DNA of 11,027 nucleotides, taken from NCBI GenBank assembly GCA_023128035.1, contig JAGMES010000142.1, positions 1-11,027 on the forward strand. Direction: 5' to 3'. The notes beneath the pieces were generated by a model. It was not told where the DNA came from. It saw only the letters and a list, made by a program, of their open reading frames with translations, and made no database searches. How positions within the stretch are numbered: the first letter of the stretch is position 1; each line of letters begins with the position of its first letter. Shown one piece after another: positions 1-6,044 of this stretch. This DNA comes from Halanaerobiales bacterium (GTDB taxonomy: Bacteria > Bacillota_F > Halanaerobiia > DY22613). A program made the position numbers and the translations under genes.

Positions 1-2
1 CA

Positions 3-107
3 ACAATTATGTCTTATATCGGAACTGCTAATAAACATAAAATCGATGCTTTTACTGCAATAAAGGCGGCAGTAACTAATCAGTCAAAAGCTTTACTTTT
101 TAGTTAG
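3..107 (+). CDS. C-terminal tail of an unidentified protein (partial)
   Basis: An open frame enters from the left edge and stops at TAG 105-107, giving a 34-residue tail containing SYIGTANKHKIDAFTAIKAA. The rest of the gene lies outside the window, so function cannot be established. The composition faintly recalls the C-termini of some IS66-type transposases, but this is from memory and weak. Its position directly upstream of a DUF3732 gene that lacks its N-terminal half is what would be expected if a mobile element had replaced that half. It is in a different frame from the downstream DUF3732 fragment and is therefore not part of the same protein. Confidence 0.3.
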   Translation, partial: TIMSYIGTANKHKIDAFTAIKAAVTNQSKALLFS

Positions 108-135
108 CGACTGAATAGTTACGAATTATTATGCA

Positions 136-1365
136 TTGGTAAATGCTACTTTTGACGAAAATAAAACTATAAATCAGCTCATTGCTTTATCTAAAAATCT
201 ACCTGCTCTTGATTTGGCACAGCATACTTCAAATGATATAGTGGTGCTATATGAATCACTTAATAAAGAACTTGAAAATCTAAGGAATGAGGAAAGCGAC
301 TTAATTCTAAAGATCAATGATATAAAAAATGTAAATAAAGTTGGTATTGAGTATATAGAAATACTTGATGAACTTAAGGAAAACACTCAAATTTCCTTGC
401 CAGGCATAGATAAATATAGTTGTCCTCTTTGCGGAAATACTTGTAATGAATTAAATAAATATAACGCTGATATTTTAGAGGCGTCAAAATGGCTTGATGA
501 CGAGATTAACATTTCAAACTCTTACAACATCAATTTTTTAGAGGATATAAGAAAACTCGAAAATAAAAAGGATAATGTTGTACGAAAAATTAAAAAAACG
601 TATGGTCAAATAATGGATATAAAGCGAAAATACTTAAAATCTGAAACCTTGACGAAATTAGAGGAAAAAATTAGCGACGCTAGGATAAGGATTCAGTACT
701 TTGTTGAAACCTTGAATGAAGGTATGTTTAAGGAGGTTGATGGAGAAATAGAAGAAATTAAAGAACAGATTAGGATGTTAGATGAGAAAATTAGCAGTTT
801 TGATGTGCCGAATAAAATGAACAAAGCAAAGTTTGAAATATGTAAAAATATGAATAAACTTGCTAAAATATTGGACTTTGAAGATGAGTTCAGACCAATA
901 AACCTTATTTTTGATATTGACACTTTTGATTTATATCACTATCAATATCAAAAGAGAGAAAAAATATTTTTAAGCGAAATGGGAAGTGGTGCAAACTGGG
1001 TATCTTGCCATATTTCATTGTTTCTCAGTTTCTTGAGATATTTTACTGAGCAAAAAGAAAAATCACCTATGCCGCTTATCTTGTTTTTTGACCAGCCCAG
1101 CCAAGTATATTTTCCACAAGGGATAAAAGAGGTTTCTGATAATGATAAGGAAGGTAACATAAATGTTAAAAAGCAAAAAGATATTGACGCGGTTAATAAA
1201 ATTTATAAGACAATTTTTGACGAAGTTGAAAGTATTGGATGTGATACTGAAATTATGCCACAGGTGATTATTGTCGATCATGTGAACGGTGAAGAATTAG
1301 AGGTTAAGGAAGACTTTAAGAAATTTACAAGGCGAAATTGGCGAGATGGGGAAGCATTGATTTAA
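136..1365 (+). pseudogene. DUF3732 (ABC-ATPase-like, ABC-3C conflict system) protein, N-terminally truncated
   Basis: The 409 readable residues match the C-terminal two thirds of DUF3732 proteins, SMC/Rad50-like ABC ATPases thought to act in three-component anti-phage or nucleoprotein systems. Seen: a charged coiled-coil (roughly 35-250) split by a CPLCG zinc-hook-like motif (Cys96 and Cys99, extra Cys103); an ABC-signature-like GSGANW at 283-288; and a Walker-B-like block LFFDQPSQVYFP starting at 316, highly characteristic of the family. The C-terminus (WRDGEALI) looks complete. Missing is the N-terminal domain with the P-loop (family length about 600-650 residues). An in-frame TGA at 112-114 closes the frame upstream, and no convincing ribosome binding site precedes the only early start (TTG 136). 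Partner genes of the system are absent. It is therefore read as a broken, ATP-binding-deficient remnant, although a shortened product cannot be excluded. Confidence 0.75.
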
Positions 1366-1410
1366 TAATACTTTATCATTAGATCAATAAGCCTTCAATA
1401 AAAATTATAA

Positions 1411-1430
1411 TGTACCCTATAGTGTAGATA
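1411..1430 (+). repeat. IS3-family left terminal inverted repeat
   Basis: Starts TGTACCCTATAGTGTAGATA. The first eight bases are identical to the reverse complement of the right end at 2805, and matches continue sporadically inward. Confidence 0.75.
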
Positions 1431-1462
1431 ATTTAAAAAAGTCTACACTATAGGGTATTTTT
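1413..1462. terminator. Perfect 16-bp hairpin with T5 tail at the IS left end
   Basis: TACCCTATAGTGTAGA (1413-1428) and its perfect reverse complement (1442-1457) flank a 13-nt AT-rich loop and are followed by TTTTT (1458-1462). This is a rho-independent terminator for transcription arriving from the DUF3732 fragment. Because its outer arm is the IS terminal repeat itself, it probably also protects the element from impinging transcription, a strategy known in IS3-type elements. The role is inferred; the fold is seen. Confidence 0.8.
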
Positions 1463-1500
1463 ATGTATAATTAGATATATGAGAATTGGGGGAATGAAAA

Positions 1501-1915
1501 ATGAGTAAAAAGATATTTATCAAAGAAGAAATAGAGATTTTATCACATAACAAGTATGTGATAAATGTTAGTGAGAATCACTTATTCTGATGAATTCAAA
1601 CATATTTTTATTGCTGAGAACGAAAAAGGAAAGTTTCCTAGAGAAATATTTGAAGAGCACGGATTTGATATAGATATCATAGGAATTAAAAGAGTCAAGT
1701 CATCTGGAAAGAGATGGAGAACTGCATACAGAGACAAGGGTATGTGTGGTCTAGAAGATACCAGAAAGAATAATTCAGGAAGACCAACATCTAAGGAGCT
1801 TTCCATAGAGGAAAAATACGCACGACTTCAAGCGCAAAATAGTTTATTGAAAGCTGAGAATGAACTTCTAAAAAAGCTCGATATAATGGAAAGGATGATG
1901 ATAAGAAGGAAATAA
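1501..1915 (+). pseudogene. IS3-family orfA (HTH transposase subunit), frameshifted
   Basis: OrfA binds the IS ends and is made alone or fused to OrfB. The natural start is ATG 1501, preceded by a GGGGGA-like ribosome binding site at about 1489. The frame reads MSKKIFIKEEIEILSHNKYV and then hits a stop at about 1588. The family sequence resumes one frame over, from about 1577 (ITYSDEFKHIFIAENEKGKF), through an HTH region to a leucine-zipper-like segment (RLQAQNSLLKAENELLKKL), ending at TAA 1913-1915. A one-base insertion (or two-base deletion) around 1570-1580 accounts for the break. The annotated-looking start at 1565 is therefore only an accidental ATG after the lesion. Confidence 0.8.
1870..1876 (+). 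other. Programmed -1 frameshift slippery site A AAA AAG
   Basis: In the orfA frame the codons read CTA AAA AAG, preceded so that the heptamer is A AAA AAG, the classic IS3-family slippery sequence. A -1 shift here enters the orfB frame exactly, continuing without a stop into the conserved OrfB N-terminus (KLLPKDKF). It is a relic in this dead element. Confidence 0.7.
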
Positions 1916-2324
1916 AATTACTCCCTAAGGACAAATTCATAATCATTAGAGTTATAATTGAAAAATATAAACTAAAGAGTATGCTCAGTTATCTATGCAA
2001 GGTGGCCGGTGTATCATGTTCAGGATATTATAATTTCTTCTCGCAATCATCTCAGGAATCAAGGAAACAGCGTGAGTTGTTAGATGAAAAAACTAAAAAG
2101 ATAATTTTAGAAGCATATAAATTTAAAGGACGTATGAAGGGCGCTCGTCAAATCAAAATGACATTAGAAGGACATTTTGGTACTGTATATAATTTGAAGC
2201 GTATACGAAGAATAATGAAAAAATACGAAATCATATGTCCTATCAGGAAGGCTAATCCGTACAGTAGCTTGTCTTTAGACATCGCCATTGATACAATACT
2301 TAAGTTAATGAATAATAATATTAA

Positions 2325-2456
2325 GGGATGTCTTAATAATAATTTCCACATTTCATTGTGGTCAGCACCTTTACAAGCTTGTGTTACATGAGGAAACAAC
2401 CAGTGCTTTTTTAAAGTTAATTTTTGGAATTGTGGAAATTATTATCTATACATCCC
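2325..2456. mobile_element. 132-bp palindromic MITE-like insertion
   Basis: The ends are GGGATGT and ACATCCC. The terminal arms (2325-2350 and 2431-2456) are inverted repeats matching at 23 of 26 positions, with the inner block ATAATAATTTCCACA perfect. TAA flanks it on both sides (2322-2324 and 2457-2459), a 3-bp target duplication. Excising the element plus one TAA exactly restores the orfB reading frame across a conserved motif, direct evidence of a discrete insertion. It is too short to encode a transposase, so it would be mobilised in trans. The cognate family is not recognised. Confidence 0.75.
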
Positions 2457-2723
2457 TAAGCTTCATCCAGATGCATTTATCAACTCTGATCAAGGTTTTC
2501 ACTATACAAGTCCTAAATTCCAAGCATTATTGAAAAATTACGGATTAGGACAATCCATGTCAAGGCGAGGAAACTGCGGGGATAATGCGCTTCAAGAATC
2601 GTTTTTTGGACATTTTAAAGATGAAGCATATATTAAATCATGTGAAACTCTAGAAGAGCTTGATGCTGAAAATGACGAATATATGGATTATTATAATAAT
2701 TATAGATTTCAATAGGATTTAAA

Positions 2724-2758
2724 GAAGATGACTCCTGTTTTATTTAGGAATCATCTTC
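2724..2758 (+). repeat. Inverted repeat at the 3' end of orfB
   Basis: GAAGATGACTCCT (2724-2736) and AGGAATCATCTTC (2746-2758) pair at 12 of 13 positions. It lies within the last codons of orfB, with a T8 run about 15 bases downstream, so it may act as a weak terminator for the element. Confidence 0.45.
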
Positions 2759-2785
2759 TCAGTGCAGCATAGTCTTTTTTTTAAA

Positions 2786-2805
2786 TGTCCTTGACAAAGG
2801 GTACA
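2786..2805 (-). repeat. IS3-family right terminal inverted repeat
   Basis: The reverse complement begins TGTACCCTTTGTCAAGGACA; the first eight bases equal the left end. On the plus strand it contains TTGACA at 2791-2796, a consensus -35 box pointing out of the element. Confidence 0.7.
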
Positions 2806-3363
2806 GATTACTTTTTCTATGCCTTATTTTATGATTTGACGTTTCTAATAATGTTAATTAATACCATAGGGTTTACCCACACAATGTAGCGAAGAGCCAA
2901 ATTTCATTTATGCTATGAAAGACTAGATGAATGTATCTGGTTTTTTTTGCGTTGTTGGATCGTTTATATATGCTAATTGCGATATTTTGTATTCGTATAT
3001 GAAAAAAGAAGGAAAACTAACGTAAATTGTTGAGTATAAATTTAGGGTTTTTTGCCTAAATAAAGAAATAAGTTTGATAATAAAATGTGAAATTTAACGG
3101 CATTTCAGAAAGCAAGTTCCCCTCCTATATAGTGGGGGTAGAAGTCTTACAATAATTTCAAAAAAGTTTAGTTTGAAATTTGACATAGTGGATTTTAATA
3201 TAGATTTTGAAGAGGATAATTAAAATGAGTAGATGGTACTAGGTAAAAACTATAACATTTTTTGATTCTAACTGATCGAGTTACGGTATGTTAAACTTAT
3301 AAATGTCGTGTAAATAGCTAATTGTATTCGGTATAATTTTTCAAATGTTAAGAATAATTATTG
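2806..3363. other. Gene-free AT-rich intergenic region
   Basis: No open frame of convincing length on either strand. It includes short C/G-run arms around 3120-3137 (CCCC...GGGGG, weak hairpin) and a TTGACA at 3180-3185 with only a poorly spaced -10. A five-codon ATG frame after GAGG at about 3225 is too short to call. Probably decayed DNA between the IS and the operon. Confidence 0.5.
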
Positions 3364-3570
3364 CTAGATAAGGATGAAAAATATAACTGCAAAGAGAAAA
3401 CATTTGACTGTTAAAGCTGCAATAACCCAAAGTTTGTGTGGATTGCCTTCTTTGTCAAACAGAACGCCTTGTTCTAGATCAAGTTGTGCTTGATACTGTC
3501 GAGTAGTCTTTTATTTTGGGATATTGTAATCTTCTCTTAATACTTTTTTATTATCGCTATTACGTAGAAA
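3364..3570 (-). pseudogene. Remnant of a membrane-protein C-terminus
   Basis: Read on the minus strand, a protein-like stretch begins after a stop at about 3571 with FLRNSDNKKVLREDYNIPK. It is interrupted by a single TAA (3511-3513), then continues 48 codons containing RQYQAQLDLEQGVLFDKEGN and ends in a hydrophobic helix (AALTVKCFLFAVIFFILI) before TAG at 3364-3366. The soluble-then-membrane profile and low-complexity-free composition look like genuine decayed coding sequence. There is no start codon and no upstream frame, so only the 3' end survives. I do not recognise the family; a bitopic or tail-anchored membrane protein is all that can be said. It points toward the IS, opposite to the RiPP-like operon, and is unlikely to belong to it. 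Confidence 0.4.
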
Positions 3571-3762
3571 TTAATACCTTTCGAAATATTAAGTTAGGTG
3601 CCGTTTTGTTGTAAAAAAGTTACTTCTTAAAAGAACTCAAAAAGTTTTTTCTGGAAATAATTAAATAATTAAATTTATATTTTAAATAGAGAATATTTAC
3701 ATCGAAAAATACAAATAAAAATGCCAAAAGTAAAATATAGAGAAGGAAAGTTTGATTTTATA

Positions 3763-3775
3763 TAGAATAATTCTA
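3763..3775. promoter_or_regulatory. Palindrome upstream of the precursor gene (possible operator)
   Basis: TAGAAT-A-ATTCTA is a perfect odd-centred palindrome about 60 bases before the precursor start. A -10-like TAAAAT lies downstream at 3810-3815 without a good -35 partner. No adjacent regulator gene is present in the window. In such AT-rich DNA a palindrome this short can arise by chance; the assignment is speculative. Confidence 0.25.
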
Positions 3776-3820
3776 ATAGCTTAAAGTACACATAAGCAAC
3801 TAAATTATGTAAAATATAAA

Positions 3821-3830
3821 AAGGAGGTGA
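3821..3830 (+). promoter_or_regulatory. Strong ribosome binding site fixing the GTG start
   Basis: AAGGAGGTGA is complementary to nearly the whole anti-Shine-Dalgarno tail. It sits six bases before GTG 3837, the only plausible start for the 41-codon frame. Confidence 0.85.
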
Positions 3831-3836
3831 ATTAAA

Positions 3837-3962
3837 GTGAGAGATTTAAAAGCGATCATTGAAAAAAGCGAAAAAGTTGCTACCAGCAGCGTGAAAAAAA
3901 ATGATGTAAATACTATGACATGCTGTTCAGCAGCTAAAAAAAGTAATGAGGTGATGGTTTAG
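3837..3962 (+). CDS. Candidate RiPP precursor peptide with Cys-Cys core
   Basis: A 41-residue peptide starting at GTG behind a near-perfect ribosome binding site. The N-terminal half (MRDLKAIIEKSEKVATSS) is a charged, amphipathic leader-like segment. Its style resembles leaders of radical-SAM peptides such as streptide precursors (inference, not homology). The C-terminal part, TMTCCSAAKKSNEVMV, carries the only two cysteines, Cys29 and Cys30, next to Thr28 and Ser31. There is no double-glycine, signal peptide or membrane segment. It is the first gene of a cluster with two radical SAM enzymes, an acetyltransferase and an exporter, which is the main reason to call it the substrate. A hairpin just after it suggests it is transcribed in excess over the enzymes. 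Likely modifications are Cys thioether (sactionine/ranthionine) or C-C crosslinks; none can be assigned from sequence. The alternative is a small regulatory peptide. Confidence 0.72.
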   Translation: MRDLKAIIEKSEKVATSSVKKNDVNTMTCCSAAKKSNEVMV

Positions 3963-3970
3963 TAAGGCAA

Positions 3971-3996
3971 GGGGGGCGAGTAACTAGCTCCCCTTT
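3971..3996 (+). terminator. Attenuator-like hairpin between precursor and maturase genes
   Basis: GGGGGGCGAG (3971-3980), a 7-nt loop, then CTCCCCTTT (3988-3996). GAG/CTC and GGG/CCC pair around one bulged C, with G-U extensions at the base. The run of T is only three long, so leaky termination is expected, a common way to make RiPP precursors outnumber their enzymes. It may also stabilise the 3' end of the short transcript. Confidence 0.6.
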
Positions 3997-4039
3997 AAAA
4001 AGAGTATCTTAATAATACAAAATTGTAAAGGGGATTACC

Positions 4040-5455
4040 ATGAAAGAAGATTCTTTACAGTCAATATTAACTAAAATATTTAGATGGATGATACAGAGAG
4101 TAAATTTTATTAATGAGAATCATGAAATTATTAATCTATGTTTTTTTGATACTATCGAGAATAGTATGTTTCCAAAAATAATGCAAGAAGGAAAAATCGG
4201 GCTAGATTCCGAAGCATTTATATGGGAATCTCCGATTATAAATATAATTGATAAAATGATTTCTCATTGCAATACAATAGGTTTTTTTTATGATGATACT
4301 GGGAAATTTCAAAATGTATGTGCGTTTGAAATGAAAGATATTTCTAAATATTGGAGAAAAGAATGTATTAACTTTTCAAACAATATAGGCTCTTTATCTG
4401 GATATTGCAATTGTCATTGTGAATTTTGTTATGAAAAAAATAGTCCTTTAAAATGGCCAAAAAGAATGCTAACTGTTGAAGAAGTGAAAAGTAGGTTAAA
4501 CTACTATGATCGAGAAGAAAACTTAGGGGTGGTTGCACCAATAAGCAAATCTATGGAACCTTTCACAAATCCAAATCTTTTTGAGATTTTAGAGTTAATG
4601 CGTCAAAATTCAGAAGAAAACATTACTTTGATTACGAATGGAAGTTATTTGACAGAAGAAAATATAAAAAAACTAGTTAAAATAAAACCGGTTAATATCA
4701 GTATTTCTTTGAACTCATCTTCATCAGAAACGAGAAAAAGGGTAATGCAAGATCCTACACCAGAGGTTGCGATTTTAGCACCTAAATTATTAAACGAGTA
4801 TAAAATTATTTATCAAGCAACTTTAGTCGCTTGGCCTACGATTGATTTAAATGACATTATAAAGACAATTTATTATTTAGATGAGAATAATGCCAGAGAG
4901 ATTGTTATCCATTTACCTTCATACAATAGATATAATTTTCCAGAAAGTTTAGAAATGGATACAAATTATTGGGATACGATTGTTGGAGTAATGAATCAGC
5001 TTAAAAATAAAATAAACACTCCAATAAAGACATTTCCGGTAAATTATCTTAAAAAGGAATTAACACCTGTTGTTGAAAGTGTTTATGTAAATTCCCCAGC
5101 AATGTTGTATGATATTCAAAAGGGGGATATTATTAAAGAAGTAAACGGGATTCCTGTATTTACGAGTTTGGAAGCAGATTTGTTATTAGATTCATTTGCA
5201 GTGAAGAATGAAGAAATACATATTTCTATCATGAGAAATGATAAGTTACTAAGTAGAACATTACCCTCATTAGAAATTTTTCTTGATGATGAATTATATC
5301 CATGGAATGGAAAAAAATATCCTTTAATGCGTCCATATACAGGTATTTATCTGATTAACGATTTTCATATGAAATATATCAAAGATATTGAGAATATTCT
5401 ATCAAAATATCAAACTGCAAAAAAACATTATTATTTATACTTCTCAATTCATTGA
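4040..5455 (+). CDS. Radical SAM enzyme, rSAM-PDZ-DUF512 type (frameshifted; part 1)
   Basis: Candidate peptide maturase, first large gene after the precursor, start ATG 4040 with AAAGGGG six bases upstream. Domains: an N-terminal region of unknown fold (1-118); a radical SAM core with the cluster-binding CxxxCxxC at Cys123, Cys127 and Cys130 (an extra Cys125 sits inside), followed by a TIM-barrel-like stretch containing ITLITNGSYL and VNISISLNSSSSETRKRVMQ, to about 330; a PDZ-like domain (about 340-410, SPAMLYDIQKGDIIKEVNGI); then the start of a DUF512-type C-terminus. Typical DUF512 proteins are ordered PDZ, rSAM, DUF512; here PDZ sits between the other two. At a run of seven A (5419-5425) the frame diverts to a premature TGA at 5453-5455. 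Removing one A gives a continuous 577-residue protein. Hence either a sequencing or assembly error, a genuine mutation, or slippage-controlled expression. Confidence 0.8.
   Translation: MKEDSLQSILTKIFRWMIQRVNFINENHEIINLCFFDTIENSMFPKIMQEGKIGLDSEAFIWESPIINIIDKMISHCNTIGFFYDDTGKFQNVCAFEMKDISKYWRKECINFSNNIGSLSGYCNCHCEFCYEKNSPLKWPKRMLTVEEVKSRLNYYDREENLGVVAPISKSMEPFTNPNLFEILELMRQNSEENITLITNGSYLTEENIKKLVKIKPVNISISLNSSSSETRKRVMQDPTPEVAILAPKLLNEYKIIYQATLVAWPTIDLNDIIKTIYYLDENNAREIVIHLPSYNRYNFPESLEMDTNYWDTIVGVMNQLKNKINTPIKTFPVNYLKKELTPVVESVYVNSPAMLYDIQKGDIIKEVNGIPVFTSLEADLLLDSFAVKNEEIHISIMRNDKLLSRTLPSLEIFLDDELYPWNGKKYPLMRPYTGIYLINDFHMKYIKDIENILSKYQTAKKHYYLYFSIH
5419..5425 (+). other. Seven-A run at the maturase frameshift
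   Basis: Upstream codons read GCA AAA AAA CAT and soon stop. With six A the reading becomes GCA AAA AAC ATT ATT and continues into the DUF512 segment to 5774. Poly-A runs are hot spots for replication slippage, RNA polymerase slippage and sequencing error, and all three fit. Confidence 0.7.
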
Positions 5456-5774
5456 AATTTTTTTGAAGCAAGCCTTAAATATCTGGAATGAATATTATCC
5501 AGAAACTTTTTTATATAAAGAAATTTTTATTAGAGTTGCTCCTAATAAGTATTGGGGTGGTAATATCTGTTTAGGTGATCTCATGGTAGTTAGTGATTAT
5601 GTTGAAGATCTTAAATCTTTGGTTGAAGAAGGGCATAAAATTGATTTAGTAATAATTCCATCATCATTTTTAATTACTGGTTATCTGGACATTTTGGGTG
5701 AATCTGTCTATAAAATAAAAAATTATTTTGATTTTGATATTGAACTGATTGATTGTGTTCAAATTAATGGATGA
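5426..5774 (+). CDS. DUF512 C-terminal domain of the radical SAM enzyme (frameshifted; part 2)
   Basis: In the +1 frame relative to part 1, IIIYTSQFIEIFLKQALNIW and then VAPNKYWGGNICLGDLMVVSDYV and LVIIPSSFL follow the pattern of the DUF512 C-terminus. That pattern is a beta-alpha unit with a small-molecule-like turn, then a nonpolar-GG-x-I/V-x-x-x-G-L-L/M segment, then IIP-x-x-(M/F)L. No ribosome binding site precedes the TTG at 5388 that could open this frame by itself, so it is read as the tail of the gene starting at 4040 rather than an independent protein. The downstream gene begins 22 bases after its stop. DUF512 function is unknown in general; in Clostridia these proteins are mostly stand-alone and found near housekeeping genes such as der (recalled context). 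Confidence 0.72.
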
Positions 5775-5795
5775 GTTTGGAGGAGGAAGGTAAAA

Positions 5796-6017
5796 TTGAA
5801 AGAAACCAAAGAGAGTAATAACAAACATAACTTTTATATTAATGTTAATAATTCAACGAAACAGGTTTATCAGGATCCAATTGCTGATTTTTCGAGACTT
5901 ATTTTAGATGAATTATTAAATCAAATTGTTCTAACTTATAAGGGAAAGGAAGTTAAAGTAGATGGGTATTATTTAAATCATGATAAAGAAACTATATATA
6001 ATATATTTAAAAAATAG
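5796..6017 (+). CDS. 73-residue protein of unknown family in the RiPP-like operon
   Basis: Starts at TTG 5796, about 8 bases after GGAGGAGG; no in-frame ATG is available. The protein has a polar N-terminus (MKETKESNNKHNFYINVNNS), a predicted helix (IADFSRLILDELLNQ), then two short strands (IVLTYKGKEVKVDGYYL) and a short helix (KETIYNIFKK). It has no Cys, no signal peptide and no membrane segment, so a secreted product or second Cys-based precursor is unlikely. I do not recognise the family. Its position between the two radical SAM genes suggests a small accessory: a leader-binding or scaffold protein, an enzyme partner, or a cytosolic immunity factor. The fold does not obviously match the PqqD-type recognition element, though it is within its size range. 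Confidence 0.65.
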   Translation: MKETKESNNKHNFYINVNNSTKQVYQDPIADFSRLILDELLNQIVLTYKGKEVKVDGYYLNHDKETIYNIFKK

Positions 6018-6044
6018 TAATTTAACTAAGGAGGATGGCTAATA

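Larger units (their letters stand above)
1870..2772 (+). pseudogene. IS3-family orfB (DDE transposase), multiply disrupted
   Basis: OrfB supplies the DDE integrase core. From the slippery site the frame runs through KLLPKDKF and the typical HTH_21-like region (VAGVSCSGYYNFF, GARQIK, RRIMKKYEIICPIRKANPY) to about 2270. It then jumps to SLSLDIAIDTILKLMNNN, which aligns with a part of the family about 70 residues further on, so the segment with the first catalytic Asp is deleted. A 132-bp palindromic insertion at 2325 breaks the frame. Removing it with one TAA copy restores LMNNNIKLHPDAFINSDQGF, which contains the second Asp. The third catalytic block (QESFFGHFKDE) is present. TAG at 2713 replaces the expected Trp codon (YRFQ-stop-DLKKMTPV), and the original stop is TAG 2770-2772. 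Clearly non-functional. Confidence 0.85.
1411..2805 (+). mobile_element. IS3-family insertion sequence, degenerate (IS150-like)
   Basis: About 1.4 kb bounded by TGTACCCT at 1411 and AGGGTACA ending at 2805, which are inverted copies with the 5'-TG...CA-3' ends expected of IS3 elements. It holds orfA (HTH, leucine-zipper-like C-terminus) and orfB (DDE integrase) joined by an A6G slippery site, the standard layout of the family. Four lesions inactivate it: a frameshift near the start of orfA, an internal orfB deletion around 2266-2280, a 132-bp insertion in orfB, and TGG to TAG in orfB at 2713. Flanking bases (TAA left, GAT right) do not form a target duplication, so one flank was rearranged or the insertion is old. 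Confidence 0.85.

Noticed and set aside
1565..1915. Intact 116-residue HTH protein
   Set aside because: It is the 3' part of a frameshifted IS3 orfA; the true start is at 1501.
3225..3242. Five-codon frame (MSRWY) after GAGG, considered as a pheromone-type peptide
   Set aside because: Too short, with a poorly spaced promoter; SHP-type pheromone genes encode about 20 residues or more and sit by an rgg gene, which is absent.
3374..3495. Plus-strand 39-codon frame beginning ATGAAAAATATAACTGC
   Set aside because: The opposite strand reads as more protein-like with a membrane helix, and no properly spaced ribosome binding site is present. It is a shadow of the remnant.
2806..3836. CRISPR array, tRNA or riboswitch in the long intergenic region
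   Set aside because: No regularly spaced direct repeats, no cloverleaf-like sequence and no recognisable aptamer core were seen.
5388..5455. Independent start (TTG 5388) for the DUF512-like segment
   Set aside because: It has no ribosome binding site, and its first ~10 residues are an out-of-frame reading of the upstream enzyme; the domain continues that enzyme.
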